Source: Comamonadaceae bacterium (lineage in GTDB: Bacteria; Pseudomonadota; Gammaproteobacteria; Burkholderiales; Burkholderiaceae). Taken from it: DNA of 11,605 nt. Shown here piece by piece: positions 1 to 5,354 of this stretch. The stretch covers positions 1-11,605 of the forward strand of contig CANGSD010000008.1 in the NCBI GenBank assembly GCA_947455875.1. The letters are read 5' to 3'. The notes under the pieces are model-generated. The model made no database searches. It was not told the origin of the DNA and saw only the letters and a program-made list of their open reading frames with translations. Numbering within the stretch: the first letter of the stretch is position 1; each line of letters opens with the position of its first letter. The position numbers and the translations under genes were made by a program.

Positions 1-2
1 CC

Positions 3-53
3 TCGGGTGGCGGTGGTGCCGCGCCGGCGGGCGACGCTGGCGGCGAGGGCTAG
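3..53 (+). CDS. C-terminal tail of an upstream gene, probably poly(A) polymerase PcnB (partial)
   Basis: The frame starting at base 3 is open from the left edge to a TAG at 51-53 and reads as a Gly/Ala-rich tail (SGGGGAAPAGDAGGEG). No domain is visible, so the identity rests on context. pcnB commonly lies directly upstream of folK in proteobacteria, and beta-proteobacterial PcnB proteins often end in low-complexity basic or Gly-rich tails. The stop lies 28 bp before the folK ATG, which would fit an operon. It could also be a chance open frame in GC-rich DNA. Sequence left of the window would settle it. Confidence 0.4.
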   Translation, partial: SGGGGAAPAGDAGGEG

Positions 54-72
54 GCGCGGGTCGCTGCGCGCT

Positions 73-80
73 GGAGGGAG
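73..80 (+). promoter_or_regulatory. Shine-Dalgarno sequence that fixes the folK start
   Basis: The purine run GGAGGGAG ends 1 base before the ATG at 82, and its GGAGG core is 4 bases from that ATG. The spacing is tight. It still supports ATG 82 over the upstream in-frame GTG at 7, which would add 25 Arg/Ala-rich residues unlike the family and overlap the preceding reading frame. Confidence 0.6.
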
Positions 81-81
81 C

Positions 82-558
82 ATGCTGCGCGAGCCGGTCA
101 CCGCCTATGTGGGCCTCGGGGCCAATCTGGGCGATCCCGCCGCCGCCGTGCGCCAGGCCCTGAGCGATCTCGGGCTGCTGCCTCACACCCGACTGCTCGC
201 AGCATCGGATCTGTATCGCACCGCGCCGCATGAGGCCCAGGGGCCGGATTTCATCAACGCGGTCGCGGCCGTGGAAACGCGTCTGACGGCCACTGAATTG
301 CTTGCAGCCTTGCAGGGCCTAGAGCAGGCCGCAGGCCGTGAGCGACCCTGGCACCATGCACCGCGCACGCTCGATCTCGATCTGCTGATGTACGGCGACG
401 CGCGCATCGACAGCCCCGCGCTGACCGTGCCCCATCCCCGGTGGACGCAACGTGCTTTTGTGCTGGTGCCCCTGGCGCAGGTGGCGCCGCAGCGCGTCAC
501 ATCGGAACAACGGGCTGCCGTCGCCACACAGCCCCTGGTGCGCTGGGACGGCGGCTAA
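82..558 (+). CDS. folK: 2-amino-4-hydroxy-6-hydroxymethyldihydropteridine pyrophosphokinase (HPPK)
   Basis: This cytoplasmic enzyme transfers pyrophosphate from ATP to 6-hydroxymethyl-7,8-dihydropterin in folate synthesis, just before dihydropteroate synthase. The product is 158 aa, the usual length for a single-domain HPPK. The N-terminal signature YVGLGANLGD is at residues 9-18 and the pterin-side segment LYRTAP at 44-49. The hallmark RTLDLDLLMYG is at 95-105, with the two Mg-binding Asp at 98 and 100. The C-terminal block VPHPRWTQRAFVLVPLAQVA follows near residues 118-137. A likely pcnB end lies just upstream, matching the common pcnB-folK order. The stop lies 15 bp from the stop of the convergent cytochrome operon. 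A weak GACGGC/GCCGTC stem (547-552 with 566-571) spans the junction but is not a convincing terminator. Confidence 0.96.
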   Translation: MLREPVTAYVGLGANLGDPAAAVRQALSDLGLLPHTRLLAASDLYRTAPHEAQGPDFINAVAAVETRLTATELLAALQGLEQAAGRERPWHHAPRTLDLDLLMYGDARIDSPALTVPHPRWTQRAFVLVPLAQVAPQRVTSEQRAAVATQPLVRWDGG

Positions 559-573
559 GACGCGCGCCGTCGC

Positions 574-1857
574 TCAATACCGCGTGCTGCGTTGCTGCGC
601 CACGTCCAACTCGCTGACCGCACCCGCCTGGTTGCCCCAGGCGCCGCGCACAAAGGTGAGGACCGCGGCGATGTCGGCGTCACTGAGCACCAAGGCATAG
701 GGCGGCATGCCGAAGGGTCGGGGGTGGCCGGCGGTGGCGGGTGCGTAGGCGCCGTGGATGGTCACTTGCACGAGGTTCGCGGTGACGGGTAGCGTGACGG
801 CGCGGTTGCCGGCCAGACGCGGGTAGGCGCCCGCCACACCTTCGCCACGCTCGCCATGGCACTGGGCGCATTGCTCGCCGTAGATACGTGCGCCGCGTTG
901 GACCGCGTTGGCGGTGGCTGGAAGTGCGGTGGACGGGCGTGTGGCTTGCGTCTGGGGTACGGAATTGAGAAACACCGCCATCGCTTGCAGGTCCGGTTCA
1001 CCCAGATGCTGGGTGCTGTGAAGAACGACCTCGGCCATCGGGCCGAGCGTGCTGGCCGAGGGCGATTGACCCGTGCGTAGCAAGCTCACGATGTCCGCCA
1101 GGGGCCAGTCGGCGACACCGGCCTCCGATGATGAAGTCAGCGAGGGCGCATACCAAGCCTGCATCGGGATCATGCCGCCCGAGAGATCCAGCACCTCGCT
1201 GGCGCCCCAAGCGTTGCGGGCGCTGTGACAGGCCGAGCAATGCCCCAGGCCCTGCACCAGATAGGCGCCGCGGTTCCATTGCGGCCCGCGCTCCACTTCT
1301 TCGCGGTGGCCGCCGGGGCGAAAGTACAGGGCCCGCCACACCGCCAGAGCGGCCTGGGTGTTGTACGGCCAGTTCAGCGCGTGCGGGGTGTTGGGGCGAT
1401 CCTGCGGCGCCAGGGTGCGCAAGTAGGCATACATCGCATCGGCGTCTGCGCGCGTGATGCGTGTGTAGTGGGTGTAGGGGAAGGCCGGATACAGCATGCG
1501 TCCGTCGCGCGAGCGTCCGTGGTGCAGGGCGCGCCAGAAGTCCTCACCGCTCCAGGCGCCCAGGCCGGTGCGCACATCGGGGGTGAGGTTGCCGGCGTAG
1601 ACGGTGCCAAAGGGCGTGGCCAGCGCGCGTCCGCCCGCCCAGGGCGCGCCGCCCCGGTCGGTGTGGCAGGCCATGCAATTGCCGGCGCGCGTGAGGTACT
1701 CGCCGCGCGCGACGGTGTCGGCGCCTGCGGGGTGTGGCCACGCTGCGGCGGGCAGGTCGTTTTGGCCCGGCGCTTCGCTGCGCGCATACAGCCAGGCGCA
1801 GGCCGATGCGATCACCAGTCCCCCCAACGCCAGCGCCCAGACGATGCGGCGCTTCAT
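574..1857 (-). CDS. Triheme c-type cytochrome, alcohol/gluconate dehydrogenase cytochrome-subunit type
   Basis: The product is 427 aa with three CxxCH heme-binding motifs: CMACH 61-65, CSACH 207-211 and CAQCH 330-334. Likely Met axial ligands are M121 (within GRMLYPAFPY) and M384 (within FGMPPY); the one for heme 2 is not certain. This layout matches the cytochrome c subunits of membrane alcohol, gluconate and nicotinate dehydrogenases, which pass electrons to quinone or an oxidase. Residues 5-24 form one hydrophobic stretch after MKRR, so it is either a signal peptide or an inner-membrane anchor with the hemes in the periplasm. The start at 1857 gives that normal N-terminus and overlaps the upstream cytochrome stop as ATGA, implying translational coupling; no Shine-Dalgarno is visible. 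A longer in-frame start at 1899 adds 14 unlikely residues. No dehydrogenase subunit is in the window, so the electron donor is unknown. Confidence 0.9.
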   Translation of the reverse strand: MKRRIVWALALGGLVIASACAWLYARSEAPGQNDLPAAAWPHPAGADTVARGEYLTRAGNCMACHTDRGGAPWAGGRALATPFGTVYAGNLTPDVRTGLGAWSGEDFWRALHHGRSRDGRMLYPAFPYTHYTRITRADADAMYAYLRTLAPQDRPNTPHALNWPYNTQAALAVWRALYFRPGGHREEVERGPQWNRGAYLVQGLGHCSACHSARNAWGASEVLDLSGGMIPMQAWYAPSLTSSSEAGVADWPLADIVSLLRTGQSPSASTLGPMAEVVLHSTQHLGEPDLQAMAVFLNSVPQTQATRPSTALPATANAVQRGARIYGEQCAQCHGERGEGVAGAYPRLAGNRAVTLPVTANLVQVTIHGAYAPATAGHPRPFGMPPYALVLSDADIAAVLTFVRGAWGNQAGAVSELDVAQQRSTRY

Positions 1858-2573
1858 GGCTTGGCGCCGGTTGCGGGCGGCAGGGTCACGCTGCCACACA
1901 CCATGCTCGGCGCAGCGGGCAGGCGGGTCTGGGGTTTCGGGTTGGCGGGCAGCGTCTGCGACGCCAGCCAGGCGGTGACGGCATTGAGGTCGTCGGGCTC
2001 GAGCCTGCGCGCGATCTGCGCCATGCAGTCTGGCGCGTGCGCGCGCCGCTCGCCGCTACGCCATGCGCCCATTTGCGCGTTCAGGTAATCGCGGGGTAGC
2101 CCGAGCAAGCCAGGCGTATTGGGTAGAACGCCGGTGAGCGATGCGCCGTGGCATTGCGCGCAGGCGGGCAGTTGGCGTGCGGGATCGCCTTGCAGGGCCA
2201 GCGTGCGACCGCGCTCCAGGGTGGCCTGCGGCGCGCGAGCGGATGCGGGCGGCGGATAGGGCAGATCGAGGCTGGCAAAGTGCTGCGCGATCTCCATCAG
2301 GTAAGCGTCGGACAGCGGATCGAGCAGGCGCGTCATGAGGCCATAGTGGCGACGCCCCTCCCGAAAATGCAGCAGCTGGTGGTAGAGATAGCCCGCGGGC
2401 TTGCCGGCGATGCGCGGGTAGTAGCCATCGGGCCCTGCGCGCCCTTGGGCGCCGTGGCAGGCGGTGCAGGCCAGTGTGCGTTGCGCGAGGGTGTCTTCGA
2501 AAGGGGCGGCGTGGCTCCAGCGGGTGGCCACGACAAGCATCATCACGAGCAGAAACTTCACAGACGGGATCAT
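1854..2573 (-). CDS. Diheme cytochrome c, cytochrome c4-like
   Basis: The product is 239 aa, made of two cytochrome c domains after a signal peptide at about residues 1-22, with cleavage likely at SHA|AP. Heme 1 is CTACH 36-40 with Met ligand M80 (HYGLMTRL). Heme 2 is CAQCH 138-142 with M184 (PDCMAQIA). The segments YYPRIAGKPAGYLYHQLLHF and the later PNTPGLLGLPRDYLNAQM are typical of the c4 family, whose members shuttle electrons in the periplasm to oxidases. It is the first gene of the operon with the triheme cytochrome, overlapping it by 4 bp, so the two probably form one electron-transfer unit. ATG 2573 was chosen because it gives a clean signal peptide; GTG 2561 is possible. The open frame reaches 2657, but the extra residues are not signal-like. 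No strong ribosome-binding site is visible. The C-terminus has an extra Pro-rich tail with a lone Cys. Confidence 0.9.
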   Translation of the reverse strand: MIPSVKFLLVMMLVVATRWSHAAPFEDTLAQRTLACTACHGAQGRAGPDGYYPRIAGKPAGYLYHQLLHFREGRRHYGLMTRLLDPLSDAYLMEIAQHFASLDLPYPPPASARAPQATLERGRTLALQGDPARQLPACAQCHGASLTGVLPNTPGLLGLPRDYLNAQMGAWRSGERRAHAPDCMAQIARRLEPDDLNAVTAWLASQTLPANPKPQTRLPAAPSMVCGSVTLPPATGAKP

Positions 2574-2659
2574 GCCCGTTTTTGCCGCGGCGCCATCGCA
2601 CGGGCTGCGTCGATAATCGTGGGTCCCTACCTGTCCGCCCTCTCGCACGCCGCACACCC
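2574..2659. promoter_or_regulatory. Divergent intergenic region with a weak -10-like hexamer
   Basis: This 86 bp stretch separates the cytochrome operon (-) from the methyltransferase (+) and must carry promoters for both unless starts lie inside genes. GATAAT at 2612-2617 on the plus strand matches five of six -10 positions and would start transcription near 2624, giving a leader of about 36 bases. No good -35 hexamer sits at the right distance. The minus-strand promoter was not identified. Confidence 0.3.
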
Positions 2660-3823
2660 ATGACCGAAGCTAACAGCGACACGCTGCTGCAATGGACCGA
2701 TGCGGACGCTGCGCGCAGCGCGCGCTGGCAAAGCGAGGCCGGCTGGCCCGCGCCGACGCGGGTACAGATCGTCGATGACCAACTGCCTGCCGATGTGGCG
2801 TATCGCCTGGCCTGCGAGGGTACGGCCTTGTTGTGGCGCGGTGACTTTCACAATGCGCGCCAGTTGCTGCAGGCCCTGGGGCGGCGCCTCGACCGCAAGC
2901 CCCGCAAGTCCGCGTCGCCAGCGCCTGCCGCGCCGGCCGATCTGTTTTATCGCCATCGTCAGGCCCAGGGCCGACGCGCGCGCGTGCTGGGCATGCTGCT
3001 GATCGAACTTGCCCCCGACTACACCATCGCTTTGCGACGCGCGCCCGACCTGCGCCAGGCCTGCCAGGAGGCCTGGGGCCCGTCTGCAGGCGCGCCGGTG
3101 GTGGTGGCTTTGCGCGAGTTGACGGGGCTGGTGGGTGCGCACGAGTGGCGTAAGAAAGGGGTGGAGATTGCGGCGCTGGGCAGCGCGCCTTCCAACCGCA
3201 TCCATCCGCACTACGGCGTGTTCTCGCCGGTGCGTGGCGAGTACCTGGACCTGGTGGCGCGCGCGCCGTTGCCAGCCGATCACTCGCTGGCCTTTGACAT
3301 CGGCACCGGCACGGGCGTGATCGCCGCCCTGCTGGCGCGGCGGGGGGTGGACCGTGTGGTGGCGACCGACATGAACGAACGCGCCCTTGCCTGCGCCCGC
3401 GACAACCTGACGCGCCTGGGCGTGCAGGAGCGTGTGCAGTTGCAGGCGGTGGATCTGTTTCCCCCGGGCCAGGCGCCGCTGGTGGTCTGCAACCCGCCCT
3501 GGGTGCCGGCCCGCGGCCAGTCCGCGCTCGAGCGCGCCGTCTACGACCCCGATAGCCAGATGCTGCGTGGCTTTTTGGCCGGTCTGGTCACTCACCTGGC
3601 TCCAGGCGGCGAGGGCTGGTTGATTCTGTCCGACCTCGCCGAACACCTGGGCCTTCGCACGCGCGATGTGCTCCTGCAATGGATCGCAGCAGGCGGGCTG
3701 GCCGTGCATGCGCGCCTGGACATTGCGCCGCGCCACCCCAAGGCGACGGATCCCGACGACCCGCTGGCGGCGGCGCGCGCGCGCGAGGTGACCTCGCTGT
3801 GGCGACTCGTGCGCGCCGATTGA
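2660..3823 (+). CDS. Class I SAM-dependent methyltransferase with NPPW motif, substrate unknown
   Basis: The product is 387 aa. The C-terminal half is a class I methyltransferase fold. The SAM-binding motif DIGTGTG is at 213-219, the ribose-binding acidic residue of ATDMNERAL is D237, and the catalytic-type NPPW is at 278-281. NPP(Y/F/W) is found in enzymes that methylate planar nitrogens, such as PrmB/PrmC glutamine and rRNA guanine or DNA adenine methyltransferases. Residues 1-200 form a family-specific region with HEWRKKGVEI (161-170) and HPHYGVFSPVRGEY (182-195). I recall these as conserved in a beta-proteobacterial family of unknown function. There is no signal peptide, so it is cytoplasmic. 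ATG 2660 is preferred because the open frame upstream, back to 2474, runs across the divergent cytochrome gene. No Shine-Dalgarno is evident. It could be an rRNA or protein methyltransferase; the sequence does not decide. Confidence 0.85.
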   Translation: MTEANSDTLLQWTDADAARSARWQSEAGWPAPTRVQIVDDQLPADVAYRLACEGTALLWRGDFHNARQLLQALGRRLDRKPRKSASPAPAAPADLFYRHRQAQGRRARVLGMLLIELAPDYTIALRRAPDLRQACQEAWGPSAGAPVVVALRELTGLVGAHEWRKKGVEIAALGSAPSNRIHPHYGVFSPVRGEYLDLVARAPLPADHSLAFDIGTGTGVIAALLARRGVDRVVATDMNERALACARDNLTRLGVQERVQLQAVDLFPPGQAPLVVCNPPWVPARGQSALERAVYDPDSQMLRGFLAGLVTHLAPGGEGWLILSDLAEHLGLRTRDVLLQWIAAGGLAVHARLDIAPRHPKATDPDDPLAAARAREVTSLWRLVRAD

Positions 3824-3852
3824 GGGCCTGAGCCGACGCGCCTACAGCGCCT

Positions 3853-3869
3853 CGTGGTGTGGGACCACG
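3853..3869 (+). terminator. Hairpin downstream of the methyltransferase, possible terminator
   Basis: CGTGGT at 3853-3858 pairs perfectly with ACCACG at 3864-3869 around a 5-base loop, starting 30 bp after the methyltransferase stop. A competing pairing extends it with CTCG (3851-3854) and CGAG (3870-3873) around a 2-base bulge. No T-run follows, so intrinsic termination is uncertain. Confidence 0.3.
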
Positions 3870-3887
3870 CGAGATCGATCGCCCGGC

Positions 3888-4694
3888 GTGCACGCTACGC
3901 TCTGGTTCGGGTCGCTTGCCCTCGGATCGCCTGCCATGTATCTGCTTGAACGCTGGGTCGGGTCGAGATCGCCTGCGCGCTGGGCGGTCGGGGTCTGGCT
4001 GGTCGTCTCGGGTGCTCTCGGTACCACTGCAGCCGCCGCGGGTGTGACCGTCGACTTTGGCCCATCACGCCCCTCGCGGGAAGTGCGCGAGGTGGCCGAT
4101 TGGGTCTTGCGCACCGGCGATGCACGCGGGCGCGCCTGGGTCATTGTCGACAAGAAGCAGGCGCGGATATTCGTTTTGGATGCGAGCGGTCGATTGCTCG
4201 GAGCAGCCCCTGTTCTGCTTGGCAGCGCGCGCGGCGACGACACCGTGCCCGGCATCGGCGAGAGACCGCTGTCGCAGATCCGACCCGAGGAGCGCACGAC
4301 ACCGGCAGGTCGGTTTATCGCCGAAGCTGGGGTCAATGCGCAGGGCGAGGACATCGTGTGGGTCGACTATGACGCGGCGGTTTCCATGCACCGCGTGCGC
4401 ACCCGCGTGCAGGCCGAGCGACGGCTGCAGCGTCTGGCCTCGCCCACGCCGCAGGACAACCGGATCTCCTATGGATGCATCAACCTGCCGCGTCACTTCT
4501 ACGAAGCGGTGTTAGCGCCGCATGCGCGCGCGGGCGCGGTGGTTTACGTGTTGCCGGAGATTCGCACGCACCGCGATGTCTTTGGCATGTCCGAAGCAGG
4601 CCCACCCTCGCGACCTGCGAGTGCACGCGACGCGGGCACTGTCCGACACGGGTTACGGGCCGTCACCGACGGAAGCGAGTTTGCGGATCACTAG
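3888..4694 (+). CDS. Exported L,D-transpeptidase (YkuD-like) catalytic-domain protein with SYGC active site
   Basis: Read from GTG 3888 the product is 268 aa. Residues 32-51 (WAVGVWLVVSGALG then an Ala run) form a hydrophobic export or anchor segment. The catalytic domain starts near residue 83 (RAWVIVDKKQARIFVLDASG), with H168 in SMHRV and the nucleophile C197 in NRISYGCINLP. YkuD-domain L,D-transpeptidases crosslink peptidoglycan or attach proteins to it using a Cys in S-H-G-C; here the residue before Gly is Tyr195. I believe this SYGC form recurs in a proteobacterial subgroup annotated as L,D-transpeptidase-like, but its activity is not established from sequence. The tail after about residue 226 is polar and poorly conserved in type. 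The start is uncertain: ATG 3936 would give a more normal 35-residue signal peptide, and neither start has a visible Shine-Dalgarno. It lies 64 bp after the methyltransferase. Confidence 0.8.
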   Translation: MHATLWFGSLALGSPAMYLLERWVGSRSPARWAVGVWLVVSGALGTTAAAAGVTVDFGPSRPSREVREVADWVLRTGDARGRAWVIVDKKQARIFVLDASGRLLGAAPVLLGSARGDDTVPGIGERPLSQIRPEERTTPAGRFIAEAGVNAQGEDIVWVDYDAAVSMHRVRTRVQAERRLQRLASPTPQDNRISYGCINLPRHFYEAVLAPHARAGAVVYVLPEIRTHRDVFGMSEAGPPSRPASARDAGTVRHGLRAVTDGSEFADH

Positions 4695-4704
4695 GCTGGT
4701 CGCA

Positions 4705-4722
4705 GCTGGCATCAATGCCAGC
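4705..4722 (+). terminator. Perfect 7-bp hairpin between the transpeptidase and the Ser/Gly-rich gene
   Basis: GCTGGCA (4705-4711) and TGCCAGC (4716-4722) form a perfect stem with a TCAA tetraloop. It begins 10 bp after the transpeptidase stop and ends 24 bp before the next gene's ribosome-binding site. It is followed by GTTGTTC, a weak U-rich tail. It may end the upstream transcript or act in the leader of the downstream one. Confidence 0.4.
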
Positions 4723-4760
4723 GTTGTTCATCGTCTCCCGCATTTCAAGGAGTTCCCGAC

Positions 4761-5231
4761 ATGAATCGATCCCCTCTCTTACGCACCTCGCTGGCCAGTC
4801 TGGCCTTGACCGCTGCCTGTGGTGTCGCGCTCGCCCAAAGCAGCACGACGTACCCGGGTGCTGACAGCGCGGGCGCCGAGACCGCGCCCTCCAGCCCCGC
4901 CCCGGGTGTCGCCCCGGGCGCGAGCACCGGCACCATGGGTGCGGGCAGTGGCAGCACGGGAAGCAGCAGCACGGGCAGCAGCAGTACGGGCACCAGCCCC
5001 GCCACCAGTGCCAGCCCCGGCACGGCGGGTCCGGGTGGCAGCGCCGTCACTGCGCCGGGCGGCGCGGGCCGCGATACCGGGACCAGCGGTGCGGGCGCGC
5101 CCATGGGGTCCAGCGGTACGGGCACCACCTCCAGCACCACGGGCGCCAGTGGCAGCATGGGGTCAGGTCTCGGCACGGAAAGCGACGCCGGCCAGAGCGC
5201 GCCTCGCACGCAGCGCGCGGATCGCAACTGA
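4761..5231 (+). CDS. Secreted Ser/Gly/Thr/Ala-rich low-complexity protein, function unknown
   Basis: The product is 156 aa with a clear signal peptide: MNRSPLLRTS, then a hydrophobic core, and cleavage likely at ALA|QSS near residue 25. The mature part is almost wholly Gly, Ser, Thr, Ala and Pro with a few Asp/Glu/Arg near the end. It has no aromatic residue except one Tyr (residue 31), no Cys and no recognisable domain, so it is probably disordered in the periplasm or cell envelope. The start is supported by AAGGAG at 4747-4752, 8 bp before the ATG, the signal peptide, and a GC-rich hairpin just past the stop. I recognise no family and assign no function. Such proteins are often annotated only as hypothetical. 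A 183-codon antisense frame over the same bases is a by-product of the repetitive GC-rich composition. Short tandem repeats suggest length variation between strains. Confidence 0.75.
   Translation: MNRSPLLRTSLASLALTAACGVALAQSSTTYPGADSAGAETAPSSPAPGVAPGASTGTMGAGSGSTGSSSTGSSSTGTSPATSASPGTAGPGGSAVTAPGGAGRDTGTSGAGAPMGSSGTGTTSSTTGASGSMGSGLGTESDAGQSAPRTQRADRN
4959..4988 (+). repeat. Two tandem 15-bp repeats encoding GSSST
   Basis: Two adjacent 15-bp units, GGAAGCAGCAGCACG and GGCAGCAGCAGTACG, each encode Gly-Ser-Ser-Ser-Thr in frame. They are flanked by shorter partial copies (GGCAGCACG before, GGCACCAGC after). This is a likely site of slippage or unit-number variation inside the secreted low-complexity protein. 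Confidence 0.7.
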
Positions 5232-5244
5232 AGTCGGCCCACCT

Positions 5245-5274
5245 GACAGGGCCCGCGCGGTGCGCGGGCTTGTC
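5245..5274 (+). terminator. GC-rich hairpin terminator after the Ser/Gly-rich gene
   Basis: GCCCGCGC (5251-5258) pairs perfectly with GCGCGGGC (5262-5269) around GGT. The stem is extended by GACA (5245-5248) pairing with TGTC (5271-5274) across a G-T wobble and one bulged G. It lies 13 bp after the stop codon. The U-tract is weak (CTTGTC). Confidence 0.55.
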
Positions 5275-5354
5275 GGTCGACGGGCCGCGTCGGCAAAAAT
5301 TCGGCAAAGGTGTTAAGTTCCCCTGTTCATTGGGCGACGCCCCGAAGAGAGAGC

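Noticed and set aside
547..571. GACGGC/GCCGTC stem at the folK and cytochrome operon junction as a bidirectional terminator
   Set aside because: Only 6 pairs with a 13-base loop and no T-run. Such stems arise often by chance at this GC content.
1225..2088. Plus-strand open frame of 287 codons opposite the cytochrome genes
   Set aside because: It lies antisense to two clear heme-motif proteins, has no recognisable domain and a GC-driven composition. It is a shadow of the real genes.
2627..3736. Minus-strand open frame of 369 codons opposite the methyltransferase
   Set aside because: It is rich in His, Arg and Gln with no fold-like pattern, and its plus-strand partner has intact SAM motifs.
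4745..5296. Minus-strand 183-codon Pro/Val/Leu-rich frame opposite the secreted low-complexity gene
   Set aside because: Gly/Ser/Thr repeats read backward give Pro/Val/Leu repeats. The plus-strand frame has the ribosome-binding site and signal peptide, so it is preferred, though both are low complexity.
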